Shown here: positions 1 to 6,758 of the stretch, piece by piece | Layout: each line of letters opens with the position of its first letter | Position numbering within the stretch: position 1 is the stretch's first letter | NCBI GenBank assembly: GCA_015523685.1 | Contig: WAJW01000099.1 | Coordinates: 1-8,393, forward strand | Direction: 5' to 3' | Length of the DNA stretch: 8,393 nucleotides | Source: Archaeoglobaceae archaeon | Lineage (GTDB): Archaea; Halobacteriota; Archaeoglobi; Archaeoglobales; JdFR-42 | The notes under the pieces: model-generated | Database searches by the model: none | Told to the model about the DNA's origin: nothing | What the model saw: only the letters and a program-made list of their open reading frames with translations | Position numbers and translations under genes: made by a program

Positions 1-308
1 ATATTATTCATCTTGGAGAAAGAAACCACCACACCCTCATGTGGTGTGGATGCACCGCTTAGCTCCGTTGTTGACCCCTGGGGATAGATCCTGACCCTCT
101 TCTCGTAACATATTTTAACCACCTCCGAAACCTGGCCTGTATTTTCAGGGAAAACAACACAGAGGGCCTTTCCACTGCTTCCAATCGGATTTTTTGAGTA
201 CAGGTATAAGATTAACTCATCGGTAAGAACATTTTCCTCACCCACAACTTTTTTCAGGGCCTTTACAGTATCCACAATTTCACCCCGGATTTTCTCCATA
301 ATCTCCAT
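1..308 (-). CDS. FAD-linked 2-hydroxyacid oxidase (GlcD/Dld-like), N-terminal part only
   Basis: Translated from the raw sequence; about 102 residues are present and the rest lies beyond position 1. Family members oxidise 2-hydroxyacids such as glycolate or D-lactate to 2-oxoacids, using FAD bound by a PCMH-type domain and passing electrons to a membrane or FeS partner. The start of that domain is visible: a helical lead (residues 5-26), CVVFPENTGQVSEVVKIC at 50-67 (the usual 'P.st.eVs.ivk.a' stretch) and YPQGSTTELSGASTP at 75-89. The last matches the FAD-pyrophosphate loop 'PRGxGTxLSGGxxP', followed by GVVVSFSKMN. The PRG to PQG change and STTE in the loop are divergent. The start at 308 is preferred because a TATA box lies about 23 bp upstream; an in-frame ATG at 299 is also possible. 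It is divergent from the glycerate kinase, which may use its product. Family is confident; substrate is unknown. Confidence 0.82.
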   Translation of the reverse strand, partial: MEIMEKIRGEIVDTVKALKKVVGEENVLTDELILYLYSKNPIGSSGKALCVVFPENTGQVSEVVKICYEKRVRIYPQGSTTELSGASTPHEGVVVSFSKMNN

Positions 309-327
309 AAATGAACATGATCCATTC

Positions 328-334
328 CTTATAT
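328..334 (-). promoter_or_regulatory. TATA box of the FAD-linked oxidase gene
   Basis: On the minus strand the sequence reads CCCATATAAGG, centred about 23-25 bp before the ATG at 308. That spacing puts transcription start at or next to the start codon, so the message is probably leaderless. The divergent intergenic region is only 82 bp and also holds the glycerate kinase promoter. Confidence 0.5.
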
Positions 335-363
335 GGGTTATGTTCCAGTACCGCAAAAACTAA

Positions 364-370
364 TTTAAAT
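364..370 (+). promoter_or_regulatory. TATA box of the glycerate kinase gene
   Basis: The sequence TAATTTAAATCC contains a TTTAAAT box centred about 24 bp before the GTG start at 391. No Shine-Dalgarno sequence lies just upstream of the GTG, so leaderless initiation at this codon is likely. An ATG two bases upstream (389) is out of frame and followed at once by TGA. Confidence 0.5.
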
Positions 371-390
371 CCAAGGTTTAGATTACATAT

Positions 391-1695
391 GTGATTGAAA
401 AAAAGCTGCTCACCGAGATCGCACTTGAAACCCTTAACTCCATCAGAGCAGACAGACTGGTTGAAAAAAAGGTTAAATTTTCAGGTGACAGGCTAATTTC
501 AGAAGGTACGTCCATCAATCTTGAAGATTATGAGAATATATCGGTTATAGGATTCGGAAAAGCTTCTGCGATGATGGCAAAACCCATTGCCGAATGGATG
601 GGAGAGAGAATAGCCGATGGATGGATAAACGTAAAGTATGGCCATGCAATGGAGATTTCCGGTTTAGAAATCTGGGAAGCGGGACATCCTCTCCCCGATG
701 AGAACACAATAAGAGGCACAAAAAAGATACTGGATATCGTCGAAAATTCAGGAGAGAACGACCTTATAATAGCTCTGATTTCAGGAGGGGGCTCGGCTCT
801 GTTAGAAGATCCAATGATACCTCTGGAGGATCTCATAAAAACAAATGAACTTCTGCTCAAAAGTGGTGCCACGATTCATGAAATAAACACTGTCAGGAAG
901 CATTTATCACATGTTAAAGGGGGGCGATTGGCAAAAATTGCAGAACCATCCAGAATTCTATCCCTTATCCTTTCCGATGTTATCGGAGATGATATCAGCA
1001 CCATTGCCTCCGGTCCCCTCAGTCCCGATCCCACCTCATATTCGGATGCATATATGGTTCTGAAAGATTATGGCTTATGGAATTCTGTTCCTGAGAGCGT
1101 CAGAACAGTTATAGAGAGGGGAATTAACGGAGAGATTGAAGAAACTCCCGAGTATATTGAAAATGTCAGCACGGTCATCATTGGTAATCTTAAAGATGCT
1201 TTGAGAGAGGCAGAAACTGCAGGTAGGAGAAGACTGGATAACGTGATCCTTAAAGAAAAACCGCTCGAAGGTGAAGCCCGTGAATGGGGAAAATTATTTG
1301 CAGAGACTGCAAAAAGAATGCTTGAAAACGATTCTCTGAAAGAACCTGTCCTGATAATCTCTGGTGGAGAAACAACCGTGACTGTGATAGGGCATGGGAA
1401 AGGTGGAAGAAATCAGGAGTTTGCCCTGGCCTTTGCCATACATGCGAAGGGTCTGAATGCATGCATTCTCTGCCTGAACACGGACGGGACAGATGGGCCT
1501 ACAGATTCTGCCGGAGCTATTGCGGATGGTGAAACCTACCACAGAGCCCTTGAGCTGGGTTTAAAACCTGAAGAATATCTGAAAAATAACGACAGCTATA
1601 CATTTTTTGAAAAGCTCGATGGACTCTTCAGAACAGGCCCAACACACACGAATCTGAATGACCTCGTTTTCCTCCTTATTAAACCCGCAAAGTGA
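391..1695 (+). CDS. Glycerate 2-kinase, MOFRL family
   Basis: A 434-residue cytosolic kinase of full family length, expected to phosphorylate D-glycerate with ATP to 2-phosphoglycerate. The N-terminal DUF4147 domain shows GFGKAS (54-59, with the lysine that is catalytic in characterised homologues), GHPLPDENT (98-106), SGGGSALL (131-138), NTVRKHLSHVKGGRLA (166-181), LSDVIGDD (194-201) and ASGPLSPDPT (207-216). The C-terminal MOFRL domain shows GGETTV (325-330), GGRNQEFAL (338-346), NTDGTDGPTDSAG (363-375) and GPTHTNLNDLV (416-426). The start is GTG at 391, supported by a TATA box 24 bp upstream and an open N-terminus (MIEKKLL). It diverges from an FAD-linked oxidase and precedes a transporter. 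With the hydroxyacid dehydrogenases nearby it could feed glycerate from hydroxypyruvate/serine or glyoxylate into lower glycolysis. Family assignment is firm; the pathway is inferred from neighbours. Confidence 0.93.
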   Translation: MIEKKLLTEIALETLNSIRADRLVEKKVKFSGDRLISEGTSINLEDYENISVIGFGKASAMMAKPIAEWMGERIADGWINVKYGHAMEISGLEIWEAGHPLPDENTIRGTKKILDIVENSGENDLIIALISGGGSALLEDPMIPLEDLIKTNELLLKSGATIHEINTVRKHLSHVKGGRLAKIAEPSRILSLILSDVIGDDISTIASGPLSPDPTSYSDAYMVLKDYGLWNSVPESVRTVIERGINGEIEETPEYIENVSTVIIGNLKDALREAETAGRRRLDNVILKEKPLEGEAREWGKLFAETAKRMLENDSLKEPVLIISGGETTVTVIGHGKGGRNQEFALAFAIHAKGLNACILCLNTDGTDGPTDSAGAIADGETYHRALELGLKPEEYLKNNDSYTFFEKLDGLFRTGPTHTNLNDLVFLLIKPAK

Positions 1696-1733
1696 ATTTT
1701 CTGGCTGGAGTGTTATTAAAGGCGTGTTTTTGC

Positions 1734-1778
1734 ATATATAACGGAACGTTAACATGTTTAAAGAAAATCCTATTTAAG
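1734..1778 (+). promoter_or_regulatory. Two candidate TATA boxes for the Nramp-like transporter
   Basis: The 139-bp gap before the transporter holds GCATATATAACGG (box at 1734-1740) and CCTATTTAAGC (box at 1771-1778). The second would start transcription near 1800, giving a leader of about 35 nt with the Shine-Dalgarno sequence; the first would give about 75 nt. Between them are overlapping small palindromes (AACGTT 1745-1750, GTTAAC 1748-1753, AACATGTT 1751-1758), a possible protein-binding site. No experiment distinguishes the two boxes. Confidence 0.4.
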
Positions 1779-1822
1779 CATACTTCATAATCAAAAATGA
1801 TTTAAAATTCAGGAATAAAAAA

Positions 1823-1828
1823 GGGGGG
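1823..1828 (+). promoter_or_regulatory. Shine-Dalgarno sequence that sets a TTG start
   Basis: A GGGGGG run flanked by A-tracts ends six bases before TTG at 1835. It supports TTG as the true start of the transporter, since no ATG or GTG lies suitably placed in frame near it. Confidence 0.6.
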
Positions 1829-1834
1829 AAAAAA

Positions 1835-3454
1835 TTGGCGCAGGAAAAGGATTTGAATGTCTACCTGACGCCCGAAGAAAGCAGAGAATATCTGGAAGGA
1901 GTTTACGAACCTGTCAAGCGTGAGGAACTGCCCGATGCTCCTGAGACAGACGAATATCCAAAAACGGGACACGGAAAGAAGTACAAGATTCTTAAATTTC
2001 CAAAGGCTCCGATACTCAGGTATATAATAGGTCCTTCGGCAATTCTGTTCGGTCTCTCCCTGGGAAGTGGTGAAACAATATTCTGGCCAAACATAACCGC
2101 AAAGGTAGGATGGGCAGCATGGTGGATGTTCTGGGTTGGAGTCGTGACCCAGTTTTACATAAACACGGAAATTCAGAGATGGACAATTGCAACTGGAGAG
2201 TCCATTGTGAGGGCGTTCCAGCGATTGCACCCGGTATGGCCATGGATCATGCTTCTGATGGCAATATTCTCATGGGGAATATGGCCCGGATGGGCAGCAG
2301 GAACGGGAAAGATGTTCTCAGCCCTTATAACGGGTGGTCCAGAATACTGGAATGTGATATCTGCTGTTCTGATGATTCTGATCTGGATCGCCTACGTTGT
2401 GACACCGATTCTTTACAACGCCATTGAGAAACTCGAACTGGTGCTGGTCATAATAATGGTGCCTCTATTCTTCATACTGGTTATAGTGACCGGTGCCCTT
2501 ACAGAAATCGGTGGTTTTGCAAGAGGTGCTGTTTCAATCGGCGTTATACCAAAAGAGGTTGACTATCTGGCTCTTCTCGGAGGTCTTGCCTACGCCGGTG
2601 CAGGTGGTGTAGGAAACCTCGGCCAGTCACTCTGGGCAAGAGAGAAAGGTTACGGTTTTGGAAGGTTCTTCGGCAGATTCGAAAATCCCATACTCAAGAA
2701 AGAGAGGGAAGAGATCCATGAAGCCGGTTTTGTCATTGATCCCAAGGATGAGGAGAGCGTCTCCAGATGGAGAGCATGGTGGGATGTCACGGTCAAGGAG
2801 CATTTCCTTGTGTTTGCAATAGGTCTGATCGTCGTCACAGCATTCACGAGCATGATCGCAGCAAAGCTCGTTCCGGGAACAAAGCTCGGTGGAGTTGACA
2901 TGCTTCTTGAAGAAGCAAGGATAATGAACCAGACAATCAGTTCCGCTGTCGGTGGGCTGTTCCTTTTCACAATAGGCCTCGCATTGTTCACAACCCAGCT
3001 CGGTATAGTTGATGTGGTTGTGAGATATGTTGCAGAAACACTTCAGGATCTGGTGGGCAGATACAGAGACTGGGACCCGGGAAAGGTCTTCCTGATAATC
3101 CTGACTTTGATGATAGTATGGAGTGTCATAGTTCTGGGTGCGAAATTGCAACAGCCATGGGTAATTCTTCTCATCGGAGCAAATCTCGCTGGAATCATGA
3201 TGTGGGTCTACAATCTGGTAATAACGCACATCAACGCAACGATGCTTCCAAAACACCTGATGATATCCTGGCACAGACTGATCATAATGTACTGGTCAAT
3301 ACTGTTCTTCGGTTATTTCAGTGTGATAGTGATAAACATGAAGATAGGTGCAACGGGATCGTCTCAGTATGTGATGTGGGCAGTTTATGTGATCTCCTTC
3401 CTTTATGTGCTTGTCAGAACACTGACGGCGAAGATAAAAGCATCCAAAGCCTGA
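1835..3454 (+). CDS. Nramp-like (APC superfamily) transporter with atypical metal-site motifs
   Basis: A 539-residue integral membrane protein: a polar cytosolic N-terminus of about 60 residues, then about 12 hydrophobic segments (near 63-82, 85-108, 134-155, 171-193, 199-221, 243-262, 322-345, 370-392, 417-436, 441-465, 482-502, 511-530). The first helices align by eye with Nramp/SLC11 transporters, including the stretch after TM1 (AKVGWAAWWMFWVGVV, then TGES). In canonical Nramps, TM1 carries DPGN and TM6 carries MPHN to bind divalent metal. Here the matching positions read GSGE (77-80) and GVGN (258-261), so the Asp and Met ligands are missing. An unusual charged loop (282-322) follows TM6. 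It starts at TTG behind a strong Shine-Dalgarno sequence. Lying beside glycerate and hydroxyacid genes, it may carry an organic acid rather than a metal; this is inference. The fold is fairly sure, the substrate is not. Confidence 0.8.
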   Translation: MAQEKDLNVYLTPEESREYLEGVYEPVKREELPDAPETDEYPKTGHGKKYKILKFPKAPILRYIIGPSAILFGLSLGSGETIFWPNITAKVGWAAWWMFWVGVVTQFYINTEIQRWTIATGESIVRAFQRLHPVWPWIMLLMAIFSWGIWPGWAAGTGKMFSALITGGPEYWNVISAVLMILIWIAYVVTPILYNAIEKLELVLVIIMVPLFFILVIVTGALTEIGGFARGAVSIGVIPKEVDYLALLGGLAYAGAGGVGNLGQSLWAREKGYGFGRFFGRFENPILKKEREEIHEAGFVIDPKDEESVSRWRAWWDVTVKEHFLVFAIGLIVVTAFTSMIAAKLVPGTKLGGVDMLLEEARIMNQTISSAVGGLFLFTIGLALFTTQLGIVDVVVRYVAETLQDLVGRYRDWDPGKVFLIILTLMIVWSVIVLGAKLQQPWVILLIGANLAGIMMWVYNLVITHINATMLPKHLMISWHRLIIMYWSILFFGYFSVIVINMKIGATGSSQYVMWAVYVISFLYVLVRTLTAKIKASKA

Positions 3455-3459
3455 AAAGC

Positions 3460-3891
3460 TCACTCAAAAACAACCTCTATTTTTTTATCTTTGAGAATTT
3501 TCTCCATCTGCGTTTTGACAGAATCGTAATCATATTCCTTATCGTGTATTCTGAAAACCTCACGTTTTTTATCTGTTATTATCTCGAAGTAAGGTCTCAT
3601 GGCCTTTTTTCTCCCGACAAGTCTCAACCTTACAACACTGTCGTATGGTATTCGCTCCACCTTCTTCGCAGTTTTCATCAATCCTTCGAGTCCATGTGTT
3701 CTGTAAAGCTCTTTAACTCTTCTGGCATCCCTTCTATGGAGCCCGAATATCAGAGGAAAAAGAGAGTACCAGTTGAACGTGAGAATGAGGATCTCATCCT
3801 CTGTAAGAAATATGTCCTTTAACCTGAGAACTGTGCCAGCCATGGTAAAATGAATCCAGACGTGACGCTGTCCTCCCATTCCGCTCCCCAT
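3460..3891 (-). CDS. Hypothetical protein with PH-like features
   Basis: A 143-residue, basic, apparently soluble protein that I do not recognise as a named family. An early hydrophobic stretch (FLTEDEILILTFNWYSLF, 28-45) is followed by an Arg/Lys-rich helix (HRRDARRVKELYRTHG, 52-67). A segment then alternates as beta strands (IPYDSVVRLRLVGRKK at 81-96, YFEIITDKKREVFRI at 101-115) and ends in a helix (120-135). This strand-strand-helix order recalls small bacterial PH-like/YcxB-type domains, but that is a weak resemblance. The start at 3891 is favoured by a TATA box 25 bp upstream. Met5 (3879), with GGGGAG before it, and Met18 are alternatives; the first residues (MGSGMGGQ) look unconserved. 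It is convergent with the transporter, with 5 bp between stop codons, and lies 46 bp downstream of a hydroxyacid dehydrogenase on the same strand, but with its own promoter. Confidence 0.6.
   Translation of the reverse strand: MGSGMGGQRHVWIHFTMAGTVLRLKDIFLTEDEILILTFNWYSLFPLIFGLHRRDARRVKELYRTHGLEGLMKTAKKVERIPYDSVVRLRLVGRKKAMRPYFEIITDKKREVFRIHDKEYDYDSVKTQMEKILKDKKIEVVFE
3480..3492 (+). terminator. Oligo-T terminator of the transporter, inside the convergent gene
   Basis: A run of seven T followed by ATCTTT lies 26 bp past the transporter stop codon, the usual form of an archaeal intrinsic terminator. It falls within the last codons (the Lys-Lys region) of the convergent hypothetical gene, so the two transcripts probably overlap at their 3' ends. 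Confidence 0.45.
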
Positions 3892-3910
3892 TTAAGGCTC
3901 ATAATAGTTA

Positions 3911-3920
3911 TTACTTAAAT
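3911..3920 (-). promoter_or_regulatory. TATA box of the PH-like hypothetical gene
   Basis: On the minus strand ATTTAAGTAA is centred about 25 bp before the ATG at 3891. It separates this gene from the upstream dehydrogenase and suggests an independent, possibly leaderless, transcript. Confidence 0.45.
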
Positions 3921-3937
3921 TTTGTGGAGAAACCAGA

Positions 3938-4897
3938 TCAGTATCCCCTTTCCCAGTCCACCACATTGACCAGCTCCTCTCCCCTAATAAACCTTTTCAG
4001 ATTTTCCACAAATATCTCAACCGCTCGATCCCAGTAGTAGGGGGATGAGCCAGCGACATGAGGTGTTATTATGAGGTTATCAAGTTCCCATAGGGGTGAT
4101 CCGGAGGGTAGAGGCTCTTCCACAGTTACATCAATTGCAGCTCCCGCAATCCATTTTTCCCGCAGAGCCCTAATCAACGCTTTTTCATCGACCACATCCC
4201 CTCTGGCGATATTTATGAGATATGCAGAATTCTTCATTTTTTTGAGTTCTCTCTCCCCTATCAGGTTTGTCGTTTCCGCAGTTGCAGGAACACAGAGAAC
4301 CAGATAATCCGAGTTCTGAAGAACAAGATCAAGATTTTCAGGAGTATGGATTTCATCCACCCATTCAACATCTTTACGTGTCTTCCTGATTCCAATTACC
4401 TTCATGCCGAAGCATTTGCCCTTCCTCGCTATTTCTCTCCCTATAGACCCGAGACCAATAATTCCGAGGGTTTTTCCCGCAAGTTCATCGAGGGGATGGA
4501 AAGGTATGGGATGCCTCACCTTCCACACTCTGTTCTTCTGATCCATGAAAAGCTCCGGAAGCTTTCTGGCAAAAGCCAGAATCAATGCAAAGGTATGATC
4601 TGATGCCTGAGAATAGTGTATTCCCCTTGAACATGTTATCACCACACCCTTCTCTCTTATTGCCTCATGCATGAGGCTGTCCACACCAACAAAAGGAGAC
4701 TGTATCCATTTGAGTCTTTCAGCCTTCTCTGCAACTTTCTCAGAGATTCTATATGCAAAGAGTACCTCTGCATCTTCAATCTCCCTGATAAGTGAATCCT
4801 CATCATCAGCCACAACATATCTTACACCATCAACACCTCCGATCCTATGGAGATACTCATCATCGAGGGGAAATGCGATAACGACCTTTATCATCAT
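3938..4897 (-). CDS. D-isomer-specific 2-hydroxyacid dehydrogenase (glyoxylate/hydroxypyruvate reductase-like)
   Basis: A 319-residue cytosolic oxidoreductase of normal family length that interconverts a 2-oxoacid and its D-2-hydroxyacid using NAD(P)H. A substrate domain (about 1-100 and the C-terminus) flanks a Rossmann domain with GLGSIG at 148-153. The catalytic set is complete: Arg232 in NIARGDVVDE, Glu261 in the EEPLP segment and His280 in TPHVAG. After the second Rossmann strand, where NAD-specific enzymes carry an acidic residue, the sequence is IRK (170-172), which suggests NADPH. SDHTFALILAFAR (99-111) is the usual helix linking the domains. It diverges from a second family member across 109 bp. 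Start: the first of two Met codons (4897), with a TATA box 24 bp upstream. Substrate could be glyoxylate, hydroxypyruvate or another small oxoacid; phosphoglycerate is less likely because no ACT/ASB regulatory domain is present. Confidence 0.9.
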   Translation of the reverse strand: MMIKVVIAFPLDDEYLHRIGGVDGVRYVVADDEDSLIREIEDAEVLFAYRISEKVAEKAERLKWIQSPFVGVDSLMHEAIREKGVVITCSRGIHYSQASDHTFALILAFARKLPELFMDQKNRVWKVRHPIPFHPLDELAGKTLGIIGLGSIGREIARKGKCFGMKVIGIRKTRKDVEWVDEIHTPENLDLVLQNSDYLVLCVPATAETTNLIGERELKKMKNSAYLINIARGDVVDEKALIRALREKWIAGAAIDVTVEEPLPSGSPLWELDNLIITPHVAGSSPYYWDRAVEIFVENLKRFIRGEELVNVVDWERGY

Positions 4898-4908
4898 ATA
4901 CTATAAAT
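4896..4908 (-). repeat. TATA-S-TATA palindrome at the dehydrogenase start, shared with the TrmB promoter
   Basis: The 13-mer ATTTATAGTATAT on the minus strand overlaps the start codon region of the dehydrogenase. The same 13-mer occurs on the plus strand at 6759-6771 in the TrmB-type regulator promoter. Its core TATAGTATA is palindromic apart from the centre base. A shared operator is possible, but AT-rich 13-mers can recur by chance in a window this size. Confidence 0.3.
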
Positions 4909-4917
4909 GTCAGAAAA

Positions 4918-4924
4918 TTATAAA
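4918..4924 (-). promoter_or_regulatory. TATA box of the minus-strand dehydrogenase
   Basis: On the minus strand CATTTATAATTTTC contains a TTTATAA box centred 24 bp before the ATG at 4897. A leaderless message is implied, with transcription starting at or within the palindrome at 4896-4908. Confidence 0.5.
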
Positions 4925-4975
4925 TGGTTTTCCATGGAACTTAAAAATCAAATAGTAAACATGTATTGCAAAATG

Positions 4976-4982
4976 TATAAAT
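4976..4982 (+). promoter_or_regulatory. TATA box of the plus-strand dehydrogenase
   Basis: TATAAAT within AATGTATAAATTAAA is centred 28 bp before the ATG at 5007. Transcription would start about three bases before the start codon, and no Shine-Dalgarno sequence is present, so the message is nearly leaderless. Confidence 0.5.
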
Positions 4983-5006
4983 TAAATTCAGATTATAACG
5001 GTACCC

Positions 5007-5951
5007 ATGAAAATAAGCATAATTGAACCACTGCAACTACCGGAAGATATCGTTCTTGAAAAATTCAACACACTTCCCGATTGTGAAGTGAGGGCATACG
5101 ACTCAAAACCAGAATCTCCTGAAGAGACTCTGGAGCGATCCAGGGGTGCTGATGTGGTTGTTCTCGTAAACTCTCCTTTCCCGGGAGATGTAATCGAAAA
5201 ACTCCATAATCTGAAAATGATTGCAGTTTCATTTACCGGTTACGATCATGTTGACATAGAGAAGTGCAGAGAAAAGGGGATAACCGTTTCAAACGTGCCA
5301 GAATATTCAACCCAGTCTGTTTCAGAACTTGTTTTTGGATTTGCCATATCTGCAATGAGAAAACTTGTGGAATGCAATAATGCGGTCAGAGAGGGTGGTA
5401 CAGCTCAGGGACTTCTGGGTCGAGAGCTTTCCGGCAAGAAAATGGGTGTGATCGGTACCGGGAAAATAGGGCAGAGGGTTTGTGAACTTGCAATTGCCTT
5501 TGGAATGGAAGTTCTGGCTTTTTCAAGGACAGAAAAGGAGAACCTGAGAAAAATGGGAGTGAGGTATGTTTCCCTTGAAGAACTTCTCAGAGACTGCGAT
5601 GTGATAAGTATACATGTTCCCCTTACAAAAGAGACAGAACATCTTATCGGAGAGAGAGAACTCGGGATCATGAAGGATGGGGCACTGTTAATAAATGCAT
5701 CCCGTGGAAAGGTTGTTGACACCAACGCCCTCGTTAAGGAACTGAATTCCGGGAGATTGTTCGCCTGCCTTGATGTTTTCGATATGGAGCCACCACTACC
5801 CGATGACTATCCCATCCTCAAAGCCCCCAACACGCTCCTCGCACCTCATGTTGGCTACTACACCGAAGAGGCACTCCTCAGAAGGCTTGATGTGACTGTT
5901 GAAAACATCCGCGCATTTATTGAAGGAAAGCCTGTGAATGTTGTAACGTGA
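5007..5951 (+). CDS. D-isomer-specific 2-hydroxyacid dehydrogenase (second paralogue)
   Basis: A 314-residue cytosolic enzyme of the same superfamily as its divergent neighbour, with only scattered identity to it. Visible are the substrate-domain loop VNSPFPG (54-60), SFTGYDHVD (75-83), the linking helix SVSELVFGFAISAMR (104-118), the Rossmann glycine motif GTGKIG (150-155) and a complete catalytic set: Arg233 in NASRGKVVDT, Glu261 in DMEPPLPDD and His281 in APHVGYY. FSRTEK (172-177) after strand 2 carries Ser-Arg in place of an acidic residue, again suggesting NADPH. The ending GKPVNVV is typical of the family. It converges on the TrmB-type regulator with 25 bp between the stop codons. It probably reduces glyoxylate, hydroxypyruvate or a longer 2-oxoacid; having two unlike paralogues back to back suggests two different substrates. 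Family is firm, substrate is not. Confidence 0.9.
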   Translation: MKISIIEPLQLPEDIVLEKFNTLPDCEVRAYDSKPESPEETLERSRGADVVVLVNSPFPGDVIEKLHNLKMIAVSFTGYDHVDIEKCREKGITVSNVPEYSTQSVSELVFGFAISAMRKLVECNNAVREGGTAQGLLGRELSGKKMGVIGTGKIGQRVCELAIAFGMEVLAFSRTEKENLRKMGVRYVSLEELLRDCDVISIHVPLTKETEHLIGERELGIMKDGALLINASRGKVVDTNALVKELNSGRLFACLDVFDMEPPLPDDYPILKAPNTLLAPHVGYYTEEALLRRLDVTVENIRAFIEGKPVNVVT

Positions 5952-5960
5952 ACACAGTAT

Positions 5961-5970
5961 TATTTTTTCT
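5961..5970 (+). terminator. Oligo-T terminator after the plus-strand dehydrogenase
   Basis: TATTTTTTCT, containing six consecutive T, begins ten bases past the stop codon and lies in the 25-bp gap before the convergent regulator gene. It fits an archaeal T-rich intrinsic terminator; there is no hairpin. Confidence 0.45.
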
Positions 5971-5976
5971 CAATCT

Positions 5977-6741
5977 TTACGGAGTTAAATTTCCCTTATT
6001 CCAGATGATATCGAAATATTTCAGATGGGGTTTTATAATATCCCTGTTTTCAGTGTAGAGGGCGGAAGGGATCCCATCATCATCGAAGTAAACCAGAAGC
6101 ATCTTTTTTCCATCCACCACAATGACGTAATGGTAATCAACGACCGCCTCTCTGACTCTCCCTCCAACAGACTCTATTTCTTTCCTGCATGGAGTCTCAA
6201 ATGTGCCGAGGGCGTACAGAGACACACCACTTTTCAGATAACTTTTGAATACACCCCTGCAATTAAGTGTGAAGAGGAGCCTATCTCCTGCAAGTCTGAC
6301 CTCACGTTCTGCAGAGGATATCATCTCTATTATCCGCCCTGTTATTGCCTCCCCCCCTTCAATTATCCAGACGTGCGAGCCTTCTTTACTGTCCACCGGT
6401 CTTGGGGCCTTGTCCTCAATTTCCTGAATTCGCTCTTTAAGCTCTTCTATCCTAGAATTAAACTCCGCACGAAGCTGTCTTAGACGGTTTGTGAGAGCAC
6501 GTCTTACATTCAATGGAAAATACCTCTTTGGATTTGTATGCATTACCTGAACGAAACCCTTCCGCTCTAAGGACGATAGTGTGTCATATATTCTCTGCTG
6601 GGGAATACCTGCGAACTTGGCAATTACACCTGCGCCGGTTTCTCCTGTGGCAAGGAGGACATAGTAGGCTCTTGCTTCATAGGTTGTCAATCCATAATCA
6701 CGGAGCGCATTTATGAAACTCTCATCCAGCATTATTTCCAT
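5977..6741 (-). CDS. TrmB-family transcriptional regulator, short form
   Basis: A 254-residue DNA-binding regulator. Residues 9-78 form the TrmB winged helix: ALRDYGLTTYEARAYYVLL, then the recognition region AKFAGIPQQRIYDTLSSLERKGFV (41-64), then the wing VQVMHTNPKRYFPLN. A charged coiled-coil linker follows (about 82-112), then a C-terminal effector/dimerisation domain (VWIIEGGEAITGRIIEMISSA at 124-144, to about 247) of the kind fused to this helix in the family. TrmB of Thermococcales is about 340 residues and binds maltose/trehalose. This shorter form lacks room for the full sugar-binding part, so its ligand is uncertain and it need not regulate sugar genes. Either Met1 (6741) or Met4 (6732) may be the start; promoter spacing allows both. 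It lies 94 bp downstream of the YeiH-type exporter. A palindrome in its promoter also occurs at the dehydrogenase start (4896-4908). Confidence 0.85.
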   Translation of the reverse strand: MEIMLDESFINALRDYGLTTYEARAYYVLLATGETGAGVIAKFAGIPQQRIYDTLSSLERKGFVQVMHTNPKRYFPLNVRRALTNRLRQLRAEFNSRIEELKERIQEIEDKAPRPVDSKEGSHVWIIEGGEAITGRIIEMISSAEREVRLAGDRLLFTLNCRGVFKSYLKSGVSLYALGTFETPCRKEIESVGGRVREAVVDYHYVIVVDGKKMLLVYFDDDGIPSALYTENRDIIKPHLKYFDIIWNKGNLTP

Positions 6742-6758
6742 TCGAAGAAGTCTACAGG

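Noticed and set aside
337..360. GTTTTTGC...GGAAC similarity between the oxidase promoter and 1726-1753 upstream of the transporter
   Set aside because: The spacing between the halves differs (14 versus 17 bases) and position relative to the TATA boxes is not conserved; too weak to call a shared operator.
2627..3274. Long minus-strand ORF (215 codons) within the transporter
   Set aside because: It is antisense to a well-supported membrane protein gene, has an erratic Cys/His/Asp-rich composition, no domain signature and no promoter or ribosome-binding site.
3118..3822. Plus-strand ORF spanning the transporter 3' end and the hypothetical gene
   Set aside because: It is out of frame with the transporter and antisense to the PH-like gene, crosses the convergent terminator, and its composition is not protein-like.
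4850..4897. Possible C/D box guide RNA on the minus strand (two ATGATGA motifs near the dehydrogenase start)
   Set aside because: No CTGA D or D' boxes lie at the needed positions; the motifs come from start-codon and Asp-Asp codons of a real gene.
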